Of a stretch of 64,000 bases of DNA, positions 18,024-25,691 are shown piece by piece. Position numbers and translations under genes: made by a program. Below the pieces are notes generated by a model. It did not search any database and was not told the origin of the DNA. It saw nothing but the letters and a program-made list of their open reading frames with translations. Each line of letters begins with the position of its first letter. The first letter of the stretch is position 1. Source of the DNA: Paraburkholderia monticola (GTDB lineage: Bacteria; Pseudomonadota; Gammaproteobacteria; Burkholderiales; Burkholderiaceae). The stretch lies in the NCBI RefSeq assembly GCF_001580545.1, contig NZ_LRBG01000002.1:124001-188000 (forward strand). The letters run 5' to 3'.

Positions 18024-18242
18024 GCGAATCCGTGCCGCCGCTGGATTGCGGTCATTCGCGTTAATCGCCTCGCGCATTTCGCGCTTCATTTCACGCATCG
18101 CCTGTCTCGCCCCCGTGATGGATCGTCACGTGCATTGTTGCGCGCGCTAGCGTCTGAATGCCACCTGGCCGTTCGGACGATGTTCGGCGCACTCGCATAT
18201 CGCTAGATTGTCTGCATCCGTTCAAAACGCTCAGGGATGCAG

Positions 18243-18803
18243 ATGAAATGCAAGAAGACTCACCGGCCATCGCGCGCCGGGTTCACGCTCATCGAAACGC
18301 TGGCGGTGATCGCGCTCGTGATACTGATCGTCGTGATGGCGATGCCGTCGTTCTTCGCATGGCATATGCGCGATCAGGTCGACGCGCGCTCGAAGGCGTT
18401 GCTATCGACGTTCGCCTACGCGCGCAGTGAGGCGCTGCGGCTCGGCTCCCGCGTCACGGTATGTCGCATCGATGCGGCGCGCGTCTGTCTTGCGTCGGGC
18501 CAACCCTGCGCCGACGGCATCGTCGACTGGGCCTGCGGCTGGGCCGTGTTCGCCGAGCGCGGCGGCAAGCCGTCGCTGTTGCGCGCGCAGCCGGCGCTCG
18601 CGGCGGTGAGCATCATCGGCGTGCAGACGGATATGACGTTCACGCCACCGGCTGGGCAACTGATGGGCGCGTTTCGAAGTTTCGATATCGAGCCGCGAAA
18701 TCCGTCGAAATCGATGCAAGGCAACGCGTGGCGGCGCTGCATTAGTATCGCGGCAGGTGGTCGCGCGCGAATCTCGGAGGGCGCATGTGGCGCAACGTCA
18801 TGA
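18243..18803 (+). CDS. fimT: Type IV minor prepilin FimT/GspH family
   Basis: This pseudopilin-like minor subunit is predicted to initiate or cap type IV pili. The N-terminus has the prepilin peptidase site RAG/FTLIE (cleavage after Gly13, Glu at +5) and a hydrophobic helix to about residue 33, then a FimT/GspH-like globular domain with four or more cysteines (VTVCRID, VCLASGQPCADG, WACGWAVF). I chose ATG 18243 because AGGG lies 6 nt upstream; ATG 18237 overlaps that site. The 3' end overlaps pilV. Confidence 0.88.
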   Translation: MKCKKTHRPSRAGFTLIETLAVIALVILIVVMAMPSFFAWHMRDQVDARSKALLSTFAYARSEALRLGSRVTVCRIDAARVCLASGQPCADGIVDWACGWAVFAERGGKPSLLRAQPALAAVSIIGVQTDMTFTPPAGQLMGAFRSFDIEPRNPSKSMQGNAWRRCISIAAGGRARISEGACGATS

Positions 18804-19246
18804 GACCGGCCGCACTCAAAACCGGATTGCGTACACGCGCATCGGCTTGCGACGGCAGCTCGCTGATCGAGGTGATGCTGGCGGTCGCGTTGATCGCGGT
18901 AACCACTCTGGGTTTGATCGCAGCTCAGCTGTGGACCGCACGCGAAGCGCGCGCGATGGCGTTGCGCGAGAACGCCGTGTGGCTAGCTGACTCGATTGCC
19001 GAAGTGACCAGCATATCTACCATTGGCGTTGCCGCGCTCAATCAATGGAGCGCGCGGGCGAGCATTCTGCTGCCGCGCGGCGAGGCATCGATCGGGGAGA
19101 GCGGTGTGGTCGCGACGGCGCGCGTGACATGGGCGTCCGTGCAGGATCGACCAGCTGCGGGCGACGTGATCGACAAACCGGAGCGTTGCGGCGACGTCGA
19201 TGCGCCCGCTGGATCGTCGTGTGTCGCGTTCGCGTTCGTGAAATGA
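18785..19246 (+). CDS. pilV: Type IV minor prepilin PilV family
   Basis: The 153-residue product has a PilV-type prepilin N-terminus: DG/SSLIEVMLAVALIAVTTL (cleavage after Gly, Glu at +5), then AQLWTAREARAMALRENAVW, typical of PilV. Overlaps fimT by 19 nt and ends in an ATGA overlap with pilW, so translation is coupled. It should be incorporated at the pilus tip with PilW/X/E. Confidence 0.85.
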   Translation: MWRNVMRPAALKTGLRTRASACDGSSLIEVMLAVALIAVTTLGLIAAQLWTAREARAMALRENAVWLADSIAEVTSISTIGVAALNQWSARASILLPRGEASIGESGVVATARVTWASVQDRPAAGDVIDKPERCGDVDAPAGSSCVAFAFVK

Positions 19247-20049
19247 AGCGGCGGCATGGCGGACGAGGTCATACCCTGGTCGAATTCGTGATCGCGATGG
19301 CGCTTGGGCTGATCGTGACCGCGGGCGCCGTGTCTCTCTACACGACGCAGCGCAGCGCGTTCGTACAGGCTAGCAACGCGACGCGGATTCGCGAAGCCGG
19401 CTTGACCGCGCTGATGCTGATCGGCCAGCAGTTGCAGATGGCCGGCTTCGTCCCTTCGGATGTCGTTGGCTACAACGCGGCGCCTGCACTGTTCGGCTGC
19501 TCGGGTGGTCGTCCGACAGGCGCCGACGACAGCCTCGCTTGCACCACGTTGAGCACCGGTTCGGATGGCGTCGCGGTCCGTTATGTCGCCGACGTCGTAT
19601 CGACGTGGCCATCGTCGAGTGGGCAGATCACCGATTGCGTCGGGCAGGCCGTCAAAAGCAGTGACGCGGCACTTGGCGATCAGGGCGCGCCGGTGGTCAA
19701 TCGCTTCTTCGCCAATGTCAGCGGCTCCACGGGCGAGCCGGAGCTCTACTGCGTGGGTAGCGGTAATGCCGGCTCCGCGCAGCCGCTGGTCGAAGGCGTC
19801 GAGCGAGTGCGGCTGCGCTACTGGCTCGACGGCGCGGCGGATGCGGTGAACGCGTCGGCGGTGACGGCGGACCAATGGACCAACGTCGTGGCGGTCGATG
19901 TCTGCGTGCTGGTGCGAGGCGCGCCGCAAGGGCAGCGCTCGAAGTACATCGATTGCGACGGCGTCAATGCGCTCGGCACCGACTTGCGGCCCCGGCAGGC
20001 GTTTTCGCGCCGCGTCGCGCTGCGTAATCGCACGAAGGACTCGACGTGA
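19243..20049 (+). CDS. pilW: Type IV minor prepilin PilW family
   Basis: The 268-residue product carries the prepilin signature RG/HTLVEFVIAMALGLIVTAGA (Glu at +5), then LYTTQRSAFVQASNATRIRE and LMLIGQQLQMAGF, which match PilW. The C-terminal part has paired cysteines (FGCSGG, SLACTT, DCVGQ, LYCVG, YIDCDG). The open frame extends upstream, but ATG 19243 overlaps the pilV stop as ATGA and directly precedes the short leader peptide. Confidence 0.88.
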   Translation: MKRRHGGRGHTLVEFVIAMALGLIVTAGAVSLYTTQRSAFVQASNATRIREAGLTALMLIGQQLQMAGFVPSDVVGYNAAPALFGCSGGRPTGADDSLACTTLSTGSDGVAVRYVADVVSTWPSSSGQITDCVGQAVKSSDAALGDQGAPVVNRFFANVSGSTGEPELYCVGSGNAGSAQPLVEGVERVRLRYWLDGAADAVNASAVTADQWTNVVAVDVCVLVRGAPQGQRSKYIDCDGVNALGTDLRPRQAFSRRVALRNRTKDST

Positions 20050-20615
20050 TGGACCATGACGCAGCAACGCTACGCGGCACGCCGAAATACTTAGGCAAGC
20101 GAAGTTGTCGAGCCCATGCCCGACGTGGACATCAACGCGGCGTCGTCCTGGCCATCGTGCTGTTGATCTCCGCGATGATGCTCGCCACCTCCGCGATCTG
20201 GTTCGAGACATCAATCGCGGCAACTCGCGCGGCGACCCATGTGCGCGACTATCTGCGGGCTTTCCATGCGGCGGATGCGGCGCTGACCTTGTGTGAGCGC
20301 AACCTGCTATCGGCCGGTGGCGACGCGCCCACAGCGCCGTTCGCTTCCGGCGAGCCGGTCCAATGGAAGCTCGAGTCCGCGTTCGATGCAGGCGCCGTCG
20401 TGCCTGTCGCGCAATGGCCTGGATCATCGAGCCCGCCTCGCTGCCTGGTCGAACCATGGCGTCTCGCTAGTCGCCCCAACGCTATCGCTTATCTGCTGAC
20501 CGCGCGCGGCTTCGGCCAGAGCAGCGAGTCGCAGGTCTGGTTGCAGATGGAGCTGGTGATCGAGGATGGCGCGACCGAACATCATTGGCGGCGAGTTGCC
20601 GCGAGACCATTCTGA
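20049..20615 (+). CDS. pilX: Type IV pilus assembly protein PilX family
   Basis: The 188-residue product has a long charged leader and then HQRGVVLAIVLLISAMMLAT, the PilX N-terminal pattern (QRG followed by a hydrophobic helix without Glu at +5). FHAADAALTLCERNL resembles the conserved AE/AD-A-A-L region after the helix. AAGGA lies about 9 nt before ATG 20049; a GTG three bases upstream is less likely. It overlaps the pilW stop. Confidence 0.85.
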   Translation: MDHDAATLRGTPKYLGKRSCRAHARRGHQRGVVLAIVLLISAMMLATSAIWFETSIAATRAATHVRDYLRAFHAADAALTLCERNLLSAGGDAPTAPFASGEPVQWKLESAFDAGAVVPVAQWPGSSSPPRCLVEPWRLASRPNAIAYLLTARGFGQSSESQVWLQMELVIEDGATEHHWRRVAARPF

Positions 20616-20649
20616 CCGACGCATCGACATCGACATCGACTGGAGACAC

Positions 20650-21081
20650 ATGAGAAGGCAGAACACTTCCGCATTCACGCTGCTCGAACTCGTGATCGCG
20701 CTTGCGATTGCCGCCACGCTCGCCGCGTTTGCGATCCCTTCGTATCGCAGTCACATCGCGCGCACGCATCGCATCGATGCGGCGTCGGCGTTATATCGGG
20801 CCGCGCAATTCGTCGAGGGTGCGGCGGGTGATGGCGTGCCGGCCTTGCCTGCTGGACTCGATCAGGCGCCGCAGTTCGGCACGCCGGTGTATCGCGTGCG
20901 CGTGCTGCCCGCGGACGACACGAACGGCGGCTATTCGATCGAGGCGGCGCCCGCGGAAGCGGGTCCAATGCGCGACGACGCGTGCGGCGCGTTCACGCTA
21001 GATGCGACTGGCCAGCGAGGAAACAGAAACGACGCGGGGGGCTGGGCGCTCGCCAGCAGCGAATGCTGGAACACAAGTTAG
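20650..21081 (+). CDS. pilE: Type IV pilin PilE family
   Basis: The 143-residue protein starts MRRQNTSA/FTLLELVIALAIAATLAA, a type IV pilin leader with Glu at +5. The residue before the cleavage site is Ala rather than the usual Gly, which may slow processing. The globular part has FVEGAAGDG, YSIEAAP and a C-terminal disulphide-type pair (DDACGAFTLDATGQRGN, SSECWN), as in PilE minor pilins. GGAGA precedes the ATG. Last gene of the fimT-pilV-pilW-pilX-pilE operon. No pilY1 follows. Confidence 0.88.
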   Translation: MRRQNTSAFTLLELVIALAIAATLAAFAIPSYRSHIARTHRIDAASALYRAAQFVEGAAGDGVPALPAGLDQAPQFGTPVYRVRVLPADDTNGGYSIEAAPAEAGPMRDDACGAFTLDATGQRGNRNDAGGWALASSECWNTS

Positions 21082-21113
21082 AAGGTCATTGACATCCACC
21101 GCTGGCGGCGATC

Positions 21114-21632
21114 TCAATAGCCGGTTCGCATCGAATCGGCCCCGTCCGCCGCCGACTGCGCCGAAGCAGCAGCCGCAGCCGCCGCTGCCCGAGCCGCCGC
21201 CGACTCGTTCTTCATCTGTTGCCAGATCCGGAACGCTTCCCACGCGCCGAGCGCAATGCTGCCCCACTTGAGCGCGGGCTTCGCGCCCGCGACGACCGTC
21301 GCGCGCAGCGGTTTGGCAAGCAGCAGCGAAGCGATCGAGCTGATGACCGGATACTGCTTGAGTAACGCGCCGATCGTGCCCGCGTTGAGCACGCTCGCTT
21401 TCCGCCCTCTGCCGACGCGCACACCGCCGAAGCCCGGGATGATGAACTTGAGCCAGCTGAAATGCGTGACGGCCTGGCGCAGTTCCAAGGTGGCCTGCGC
21501 GAGTTCGACGCGCTCGACGTCCGCGCGCACGAGCAGCAATTCCTTGCGCAGCGCCCGCAGATGCGGTGCGCTCAGATCCTTCGACGGATGGCGCTTGTTA
21601 CGAAAGGCGGTATCGGGACGGGATGGGCTCAT
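21114..21632 (-). CDS. Hypothetical protein, YqjK/DUF3318-like position
   Basis: The 172-residue protein has a helical N-terminal half (ALRKELLLVRADVERVELAQ), a hydrophobic segment around residues 95-125 and an extreme Ala-rich tail (SAAARAAAAAAAASAQSAAD). It follows a DUF883 and a YqjE-like holin gene, the position of yqjK in enterobacteria and of a DUF3318 protein in Burkholderia as I remember it. Start at ATG 21632; the frame is open to a TTG at 21680 and neither has a clear ribosome-binding site. Function unknown; probably membrane-associated. Confidence 0.65.
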   Translation of the reverse strand: MSPSRPDTAFRNKRHPSKDLSAPHLRALRKELLLVRADVERVELAQATLELRQAVTHFSWLKFIIPGFGGVRVGRGRKASVLNAGTIGALLKQYPVISSIASLLLAKPLRATVVAGAKPALKWGSIALGAWEAFRIWQQMKNESAAARAAAAAAAASAQSAADGADSMRTGY

Positions 21633-21689
21633 GGCGTGTCGGCGGCAGTGTAGGTGAGGCGATGGATCGGAGGCGGTCAAACCTGCCCA

Positions 21690-22079
21690 TCAGTCGCGGC
21701 TGCGAAACGCGTCGCGATCCTTTTCGAACTCGGCGATGGTCGCTTCGAACACCATCGGCGCGTTGCGCAAACCGCTGCGCGCCTTCAGCGCGCAGGCGAG
21801 GCCGGCAATTGCGTAGACTGCCGTGATGCCGGCGAGCGCCTGCCAACGGTAAGTGTCCCAGAAGGCTATGGCGATGAGGGCCGTCAACGCGATCAAGGCC
21901 ATGGTGGCGAGCATCATCGCGGCAAGGCCGAGAAACAGCACGCCGAGCAGACGGTCTTTTTCCTCGGCGAGTTCGATGCCCACCAGTTCGAGCCGCGTCT
22001 GCAGGATGGCAAACACGGAACTGAGAATACGGCGCAACGGGCTGTGTTCTGCGCGCTGCGAGTGTGTTTCGGTCGTCAT
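21690..22079 (-). CDS. Phage holin family / YqjE-like membrane protein
   Basis: The 129-residue protein has a short polar N-terminus, SSVFAILQTRLELVGIELAE (the family's conserved E..EE motif) and two membrane helices (about 45-68 and 74-95), as in YqjE (putative actinobacterial holin-X/holin superfamily III fold). Despite the name these are resident inner-membrane proteins, not phage genes. It lies between the DUF883 gene and the YqjK-like gene on one strand, so the three probably form one operon. Confidence 0.82.
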   Translation of the reverse strand: MTTETHSQRAEHSPLRRILSSVFAILQTRLELVGIELAEEKDRLLGVLFLGLAAMMLATMALIALTALIAIAFWDTYRWQALAGITAVYAIAGLACALKARSGLRNAPMVFEATIAEFEKDRDAFRSRD

Positions 22080-22212
22080 GGCTGTGGGCGTTGCGCGTGA
22101 GGGCCTGGCCGGCGCGCATGCACGCCAGCGGAAGGGGACCGGCGGGGCTCGCGCCGGTCCGCCGGTTTCGCCGGTGCGCCGGACATGCCTGCTCCGGCGG
22201 CCTCACCGGCCT

Positions 22213-22515
22213 TTACTTGCGATTGATCAGCAGACCGACCAGCACGCCGACGCCGGCCGCGATACCGATCGACGCCCACGGATGTTCGTGCACGTAGTCG
22301 TCGGTGGCGCGGGCGGCCTTCTTGCCTTTTTCGACAACCACGACCTGAACGTCGGCGGCCTTCTCCTTCGCCTGCTTCAGGCGCGTCAGCGCGGTTTCGC
22401 GCAGTTCCGACGCGCGTTCGCCGGTAGCGCTCGCAGCCTGTTTCAGCAGGTCTTCAGCGTCCGCGAGGACGGTTTTGATATCCGACATCAATCTCTCCTT
22501 GTTGACTTCCGACAT
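22213..22515 (-). CDS. DUF883 family protein (ElaB/YqjD-like, membrane-tethered)
   Basis: The 100-residue product has a long amphipathic helix (DIKTVLADAEDLLKQAASAT, GERASELRETALTRLKQ) and a C-terminal membrane anchor IGIAAGVGVLVGLLINR, the DUF883 layout. YqjD and ElaB in E. coli are stationary-phase inner-membrane proteins that tether ribosomes. GGGAG lies 6 nt before ATG 22515; the open frame beyond that is not coding. First gene of a trio with the YqjE-like and YqjK-like genes. Confidence 0.88.
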   Translation of the reverse strand: MSEVNKERLMSDIKTVLADAEDLLKQAASATGERASELRETALTRLKQAKEKAADVQVVVVEKGKKAARATDDYVHEHPWASIGIAAGVGVLVGLLINRK

Positions 22516-22851
22516 TGACAGCTCCCTTTGTCTCACGCTACGCGTGAATCGTAACCAAAGAAACGGTCGCTGGCGAGCATAGTGCCGGTTGCTTGCCTCC
22601 GCCGCACGAACCGTTCCCGGCACTGCGCGACGTCAAGACACCCGCTTGAGGGTACTCTGCTCCAGACCGGTATGGGATTGAGTTGATCTGTCCCGCAAAG
22701 TTTCCGCCGAATGGGAGAAAATTACAAAAACGCATAAAGTCCTGACGCGATGTTGGTTCGCCATATACCACCGCTGCCTTATGCTTTATCGTGACGATCC
22801 TTCGCGGATACCGCCGCGAATCCATCCGAATACCAACAGGAGCTGCACTCT
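22516..22851. promoter_or_regulatory. Divergent promoter region between DUF883 operon and peroxiredoxin
   Basis: This 336-bp gap has no gene. It must contain promoters for both directions. The right half (22690-22800) is AT-richer than the surroundings. I looked for an OxyR-type ATAG-N7-CTAT array and did not find one. The peroxiredoxin has AGGAG 9 nt upstream of its ATG. Confidence 0.5.
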
Positions 22852-23490
22852 ATGAGTCTACGTCTTGGCGACATTGCACCGGATTTCGAACAGGAATCGA
22901 GTATTGGCCGTATCAGGTTTCACGAGTGGCTCGGCAATAGCTGGGGCGTGCTGTTCTCGCATCCCGCCGACTTCACGCCAGTCTGCACGACCGAGCTCGG
23001 CCTGACCGCGAAGCTCGCGAGCGAGTTCGAAAAGCGCAACGTGAAGACGATCGCCTTGTCGGTCGACAGCGCGGAGTCGCACCAGGAGTGGATCAAGGAC
23101 ATCAACGAGACGCAGGCCGCCAACGTCGGTTTTCCGATTCTCGCGGACGGCGATCGCAAGGTCTCCGGGCTCTACGACATGATTCATCCGAACGCGAACG
23201 AGACGTTCACCGTGCGTTCGCTGTTCGTCATCGATCCGAACCGCAAGGTGCGCCTGATCATCACCTATCCGGCCAGCACCGGCCGCAACTTCGACGAAGT
23301 GCTGCGCGTGATCGACTCGCTGCAACTGACCGACAGTCACTCGGTCGCGACGCCCGGCAACTGGAAGCAGGGCGATGACGTCGTGATCGTGCCGTCGTTG
23401 AAGGACGAGGAAGTCATCAAGCAGAAATTCCCGAAGGGCTACAAGGCGCTGCGTCCGTATCTGCGTCTGACGCCGCAGCCGAACCGGTAA
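22852..23490 (+). CDS. 1-Cys peroxiredoxin (Prx6/LsfA subfamily)
   Basis: This thiol peroxidase reduces H2O2 and organic hydroperoxides. The 212-residue protein has the peroxidatic motif PxxxTxxC as HPADFTPVC, with Cys45, and no other cysteine anywhere, so it is a true 1-Cys type. The extended C-terminal arm (GDDVVIVPSLKDEEVIKQKF, then GYKALRPYLRLTPQP) is characteristic of the Prx6 subgroup that dimerises. A strong terminator follows. LsfA homologues in Pseudomonas respond to oxidative stress and sulphur limitation. Confidence 0.94.
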   Translation: MSLRLGDIAPDFEQESSIGRIRFHEWLGNSWGVLFSHPADFTPVCTTELGLTAKLASEFEKRNVKTIALSVDSAESHQEWIKDINETQAANVGFPILADGDRKVSGLYDMIHPNANETFTVRSLFVIDPNRKVRLIITYPASTGRNFDEVLRVIDSLQLTDSHSVATPGNWKQGDDVVIVPSLKDEEVIKQKFPKGYKALRPYLRLTPQPNR

Positions 23491-23507
23491 GCGGCGCGGC
23501 ATCAAGC

Positions 23508-23538
23508 AAAAAAGCCGGTTCGAAGGAACCGGCTTTTT
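23508..23538. terminator. Bidirectional intrinsic terminator between peroxiredoxin and gcdH
   Basis: AAAAAAGCCGGTTC, a GAAG loop, and GAACCGGCTTTTT form a stem of 8 GC-rich pairs plus A-T pairs. It sits between convergent genes and can stop both. Confidence 0.92.
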
Positions 23539-23578
23539 GCATTTATCGGCACTGCGTGTCGACGCTATGGCAGCGGAA

Positions 23579-24769
23579 TCAGAAGAACGCCTGAATACCC
23601 GTCTGCGCACGGCCGAGGATCAGCGCGTGGACGTCGTGGGTGCCTTCGTAGGTGTTGACGACTTCGAGGTTCACCAGGTGGCGGGCCACGCCGAACTCGT
23701 CCGAGATGCCGTTGCCGCCGAGCATGTCGCGCGCGAGGCGGGCGATGTCGAGCGCCTTGCCGCACGAATTGCGCTTCATGATCGAAGTGATCTCGACCGC
23801 GGCCGTGCCTTCGTCCTTCATGCGGCCGAGGCGCAGCACGCCTTGCAGGCCGAGCGTGATTTCGGTCTGCATGTCGGCGAGCTTTTTCTGGATCAACTGG
23901 TTCGCGGCGAGCGGCCGGCCGAACTGCTTGCGATCGAGCACGTACTGACGCGCGGTGTGCCAGCACGCTTCGGCGGCGCCGAGCGCGCCCCAGGCGATGC
24001 CATAGCGCGCCGAGTTCAGACACGTGAACGGACCGCGCAGGCCGCTCACGCCCGGCATGATGTTCTCTTGCGGAACGAACACTTCGTCGAGCACGATTTC
24101 GCCGGTGATCGACGCGCGCAGACCCACCTTGCCGTGGATCGCCGGCGCCGACAGACCCTTCCAGCCCTTCTCGAGGATAAAGCCGCGGATGTTGTCCTTG
24201 CCGTCTTCCTCGAGCTTCGCCCACACGACGAACACGTCGGCGATCGGCGAATTCGTGATCCACATCTTCGAGCCCGACAGCGAGTAGCCGCCGTCGACCT
24301 TCTTCGCGCGCGTGACCATGCTGCCCGGATCGGAACCGTGGTTCGGCTCGGTCAGACCGAAGCAGCCGATCCACTCGCCGCGCGCGAGCTTCGGCAGATA
24401 TTTGTCTTTCTGTGCGTCCGAGCCGAATTCGTAGATCGGCACCATCACGAGCGACGACTGCACCGACATCATCGAGCGGTAGCCGGAATCGACGCGCTCC
24501 ACTTCACGCGCGATCAGCCCGTACGCGACATAGTTCAGACCGGGGCCGCCGTACTGTTCCGGAATCGTCGGGCCGAGCAGGCCGAGCTCGCCCATTTCGC
24601 GAAAGATCTCGATATCGGTCTTCTCGTGGCGGAACGCCTCCAGCACGCGCGGCAGCAGCTTGTCCTGCGAGTAAGCCGCGGCGGCGTCGCGCACCATGCG
24701 TTCGTCTTCGGTGAGCTGCTGATCCAGCAGCAACGGGTCTTCCCAGTGAAACTGCGCGGCTACGGCCAT
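23579..24769 (-). CDS. gcdH: Glutaryl-CoA dehydrogenase
   Basis: GcdH oxidatively decarboxylates glutaryl-CoA to crotonyl-CoA in lysine, tryptophan and glutarate breakdown, passing electrons to ETF. The 396-residue protein has the acyl-CoA dehydrogenase fold, with [15 protein letters not shown] (FAD/substrate loop), [17 protein letters not shown] and the catalytic glutamate in [16 protein letters not shown], the glutaryl-type sequence. GGAG is 7 nt before ATG 24769. It is divergent from an IclR regulator across 95 bp with a palindromic operator, so IclR-type control by glutarate or a CoA ester is likely. Other acyl-CoA substrates cannot be excluded. Confidence 0.9.
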   Translation of the reverse strand: MAVAAQFHWEDPLLLDQQLTEDERMVRDAAAAYSQDKLLPRVLEAFRHEKTDIEIFREMGELGLLGPTIPEQYGGPGLNYVAYGLIAREVERVDSGYRSMMSVQSSLVMVPIYEFGSDAQKDKYLPKLARGEWIGCFGLTEPNHGSDPGSMVTRAKKVDGGYSLSGSKMWITNSPIADVFVVWAKLEEDGKDNIRGFILEKGWKGLSAPAIHGKVGLRASITGEIVLDEVFVPQENIMPGVSGLRGPFTCLNSARYGIAWGALGAAEACWHTARQYVLDRKQFGRPLAANQLIQKKLADMQTEITLGLQGVLRLGRMKDEGTAAVEITSIMKRNSCGKALDIARLARDMLGGNGISDEFGVARHLVNLEVVNTYEGTHDVHALILGRAQTGIQAFF

Positions 24770-24821
24770 GACGTATCTCCTGATTTTCTCGCTCAGAACA
24801 AGCTTGACTTGAGTTCCGCCG

Positions 24822-24840
24822 TGCGAAACAATGTTTTGCA
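24822..24840. promoter_or_regulatory. Palindromic operator candidate between gcdH and its IclR-type regulator
   Basis: TGCGAAACAATGTTTTGCA is a near-perfect 19-bp palindrome (all positions pair except two symmetric ones and the centre). It lies 53 nt from the gcdH ATG and 25 nt from the iclR ATG. Size and symmetry fit IclR-family operators. Confidence 0.65.
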
Positions 24841-24864
24841 AACGACGACCGAGTGTACCATCCT

Positions 24865-25650
24865 ATGACGCTGCCATCCACATTCTCCGCTGAGATCGAC
24901 GAACGCAAATTCGTCGTCGCCCTCGCTCGCGGGCTGGACCTGTTGCGCGCGTTCCGGCCGGGCGAGACGTTGCTCGGCAATCGCGATTTCGTCGAACGCA
25001 CGGGGTTGCCGAAAGCGACCGTCAACCGGCTCGCCTACACGCTGACCGTGCTCGGCTATCTGCGACTCGATGAAACGCACGGCAAATACGCGCTCGACGC
25101 CGGCGTGCTGTCGCTCGGTTTCGCGCTGCTGTCGGGCACCGACACGCTCGAACTCGCGCGCCCGCACCTGCGCAGCTTCGCGCGCGAGGTCGGCGCGGCG
25201 GTCTCGCTCGGTTGCCGCGACGGCCTCGACATGGTGTATCTGGAGACGATCCGCAGCGAGACCGCGTTGACGCTCGGCCTCGCGTCCGGCTCGAAAATGT
25301 CGATGCTGACGAGCTCGATGGGGCGCGCGTATCTCGCCGTGCAGCCGCTCGACGCCCGCACCGCGCTACTCGCGGAACTGAAAAAAGCGGCTGGCAAGAT
25401 GGGGCCGATGCTGGTCGCCGAAGCCGAAAAGGAGATCGCCGCGTTCGCGACCGAGCACTGTTGCTACTCGTTTCGCGCGTGGCACGACGATGTGAACGCG
25501 GTCGCCGTGCCGTTTCGCGAGCCGCGCGAACAGCGCTGGCTGGTGCTCAGTTGCAGCGGGCCGGCGTCGTCAATGGGGGAGGAGGTATTTCGCGAGAATG
25601 TCGGGCCGCGCCTGAAGGCGCTCGCGCAACGCCTGGGAGAGCCGGGCTGA
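24865..25650 (+). CDS. IclR family transcriptional regulator (probable regulator of gcdH)
   Basis: The 261-residue protein has an N-terminal winged helix (ALARGLDLLRAFRPGETLLG, then NRDFVERTGLPKATVNRLAY) and a C-terminal IclR effector domain (VGAAVSLGCRDGLDMVYLET, SMGRAYLAVQPLD, VNAVAVPFREP). Start at ATG 24865; an in-frame GTG lies 12 nt upstream. The divergent arrangement with gcdH and the shared palindrome suggest autoregulation and control of gcdH, as reported for gcdR-type regulators. The effector is not evident from sequence. Confidence 0.9.
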   Translation: MTLPSTFSAEIDERKFVVALARGLDLLRAFRPGETLLGNRDFVERTGLPKATVNRLAYTLTVLGYLRLDETHGKYALDAGVLSLGFALLSGTDTLELARPHLRSFAREVGAAVSLGCRDGLDMVYLETIRSETALTLGLASGSKMSMLTSSMGRAYLAVQPLDARTALLAELKKAAGKMGPMLVAEAEKEIAAFATEHCCYSFRAWHDDVNAVAVPFREPREQRWLVLSCSGPASSMGEEVFRENVGPRLKALAQRLGEPG

Positions 25651-25691
25651 GGTCAGCCCGTGGCGCGTGGGCTAACCATGCAGTTGGCGTG

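Noticed and set aside
14988..18098. A 1036-codon open frame on the minus strand running through the SDR gene and antisense to glyA and nrdR
   Set aside because: Only the first 248 codons from ATG 15734 encode a recognisable protein. The rest is Arg/His/Asp-rich antisense of highly expressed GC-rich genes and crosses the ZTP riboswitch.
21690..22079. Possible prophage signal from a 'holin' gene
   Set aside because: YqjE-like holin-fold proteins are chromosomal housekeeping membrane proteins, and there are no phage structural, integrase or lysis genes nearby.
22690..22810. Possible OxyR or LysR-type site upstream of the peroxiredoxin
   Set aside because: No ATAG-N7-CTAT periodicity or T-N11-A palindrome stands out. 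The region was annotated only as an intergenic promoter region.
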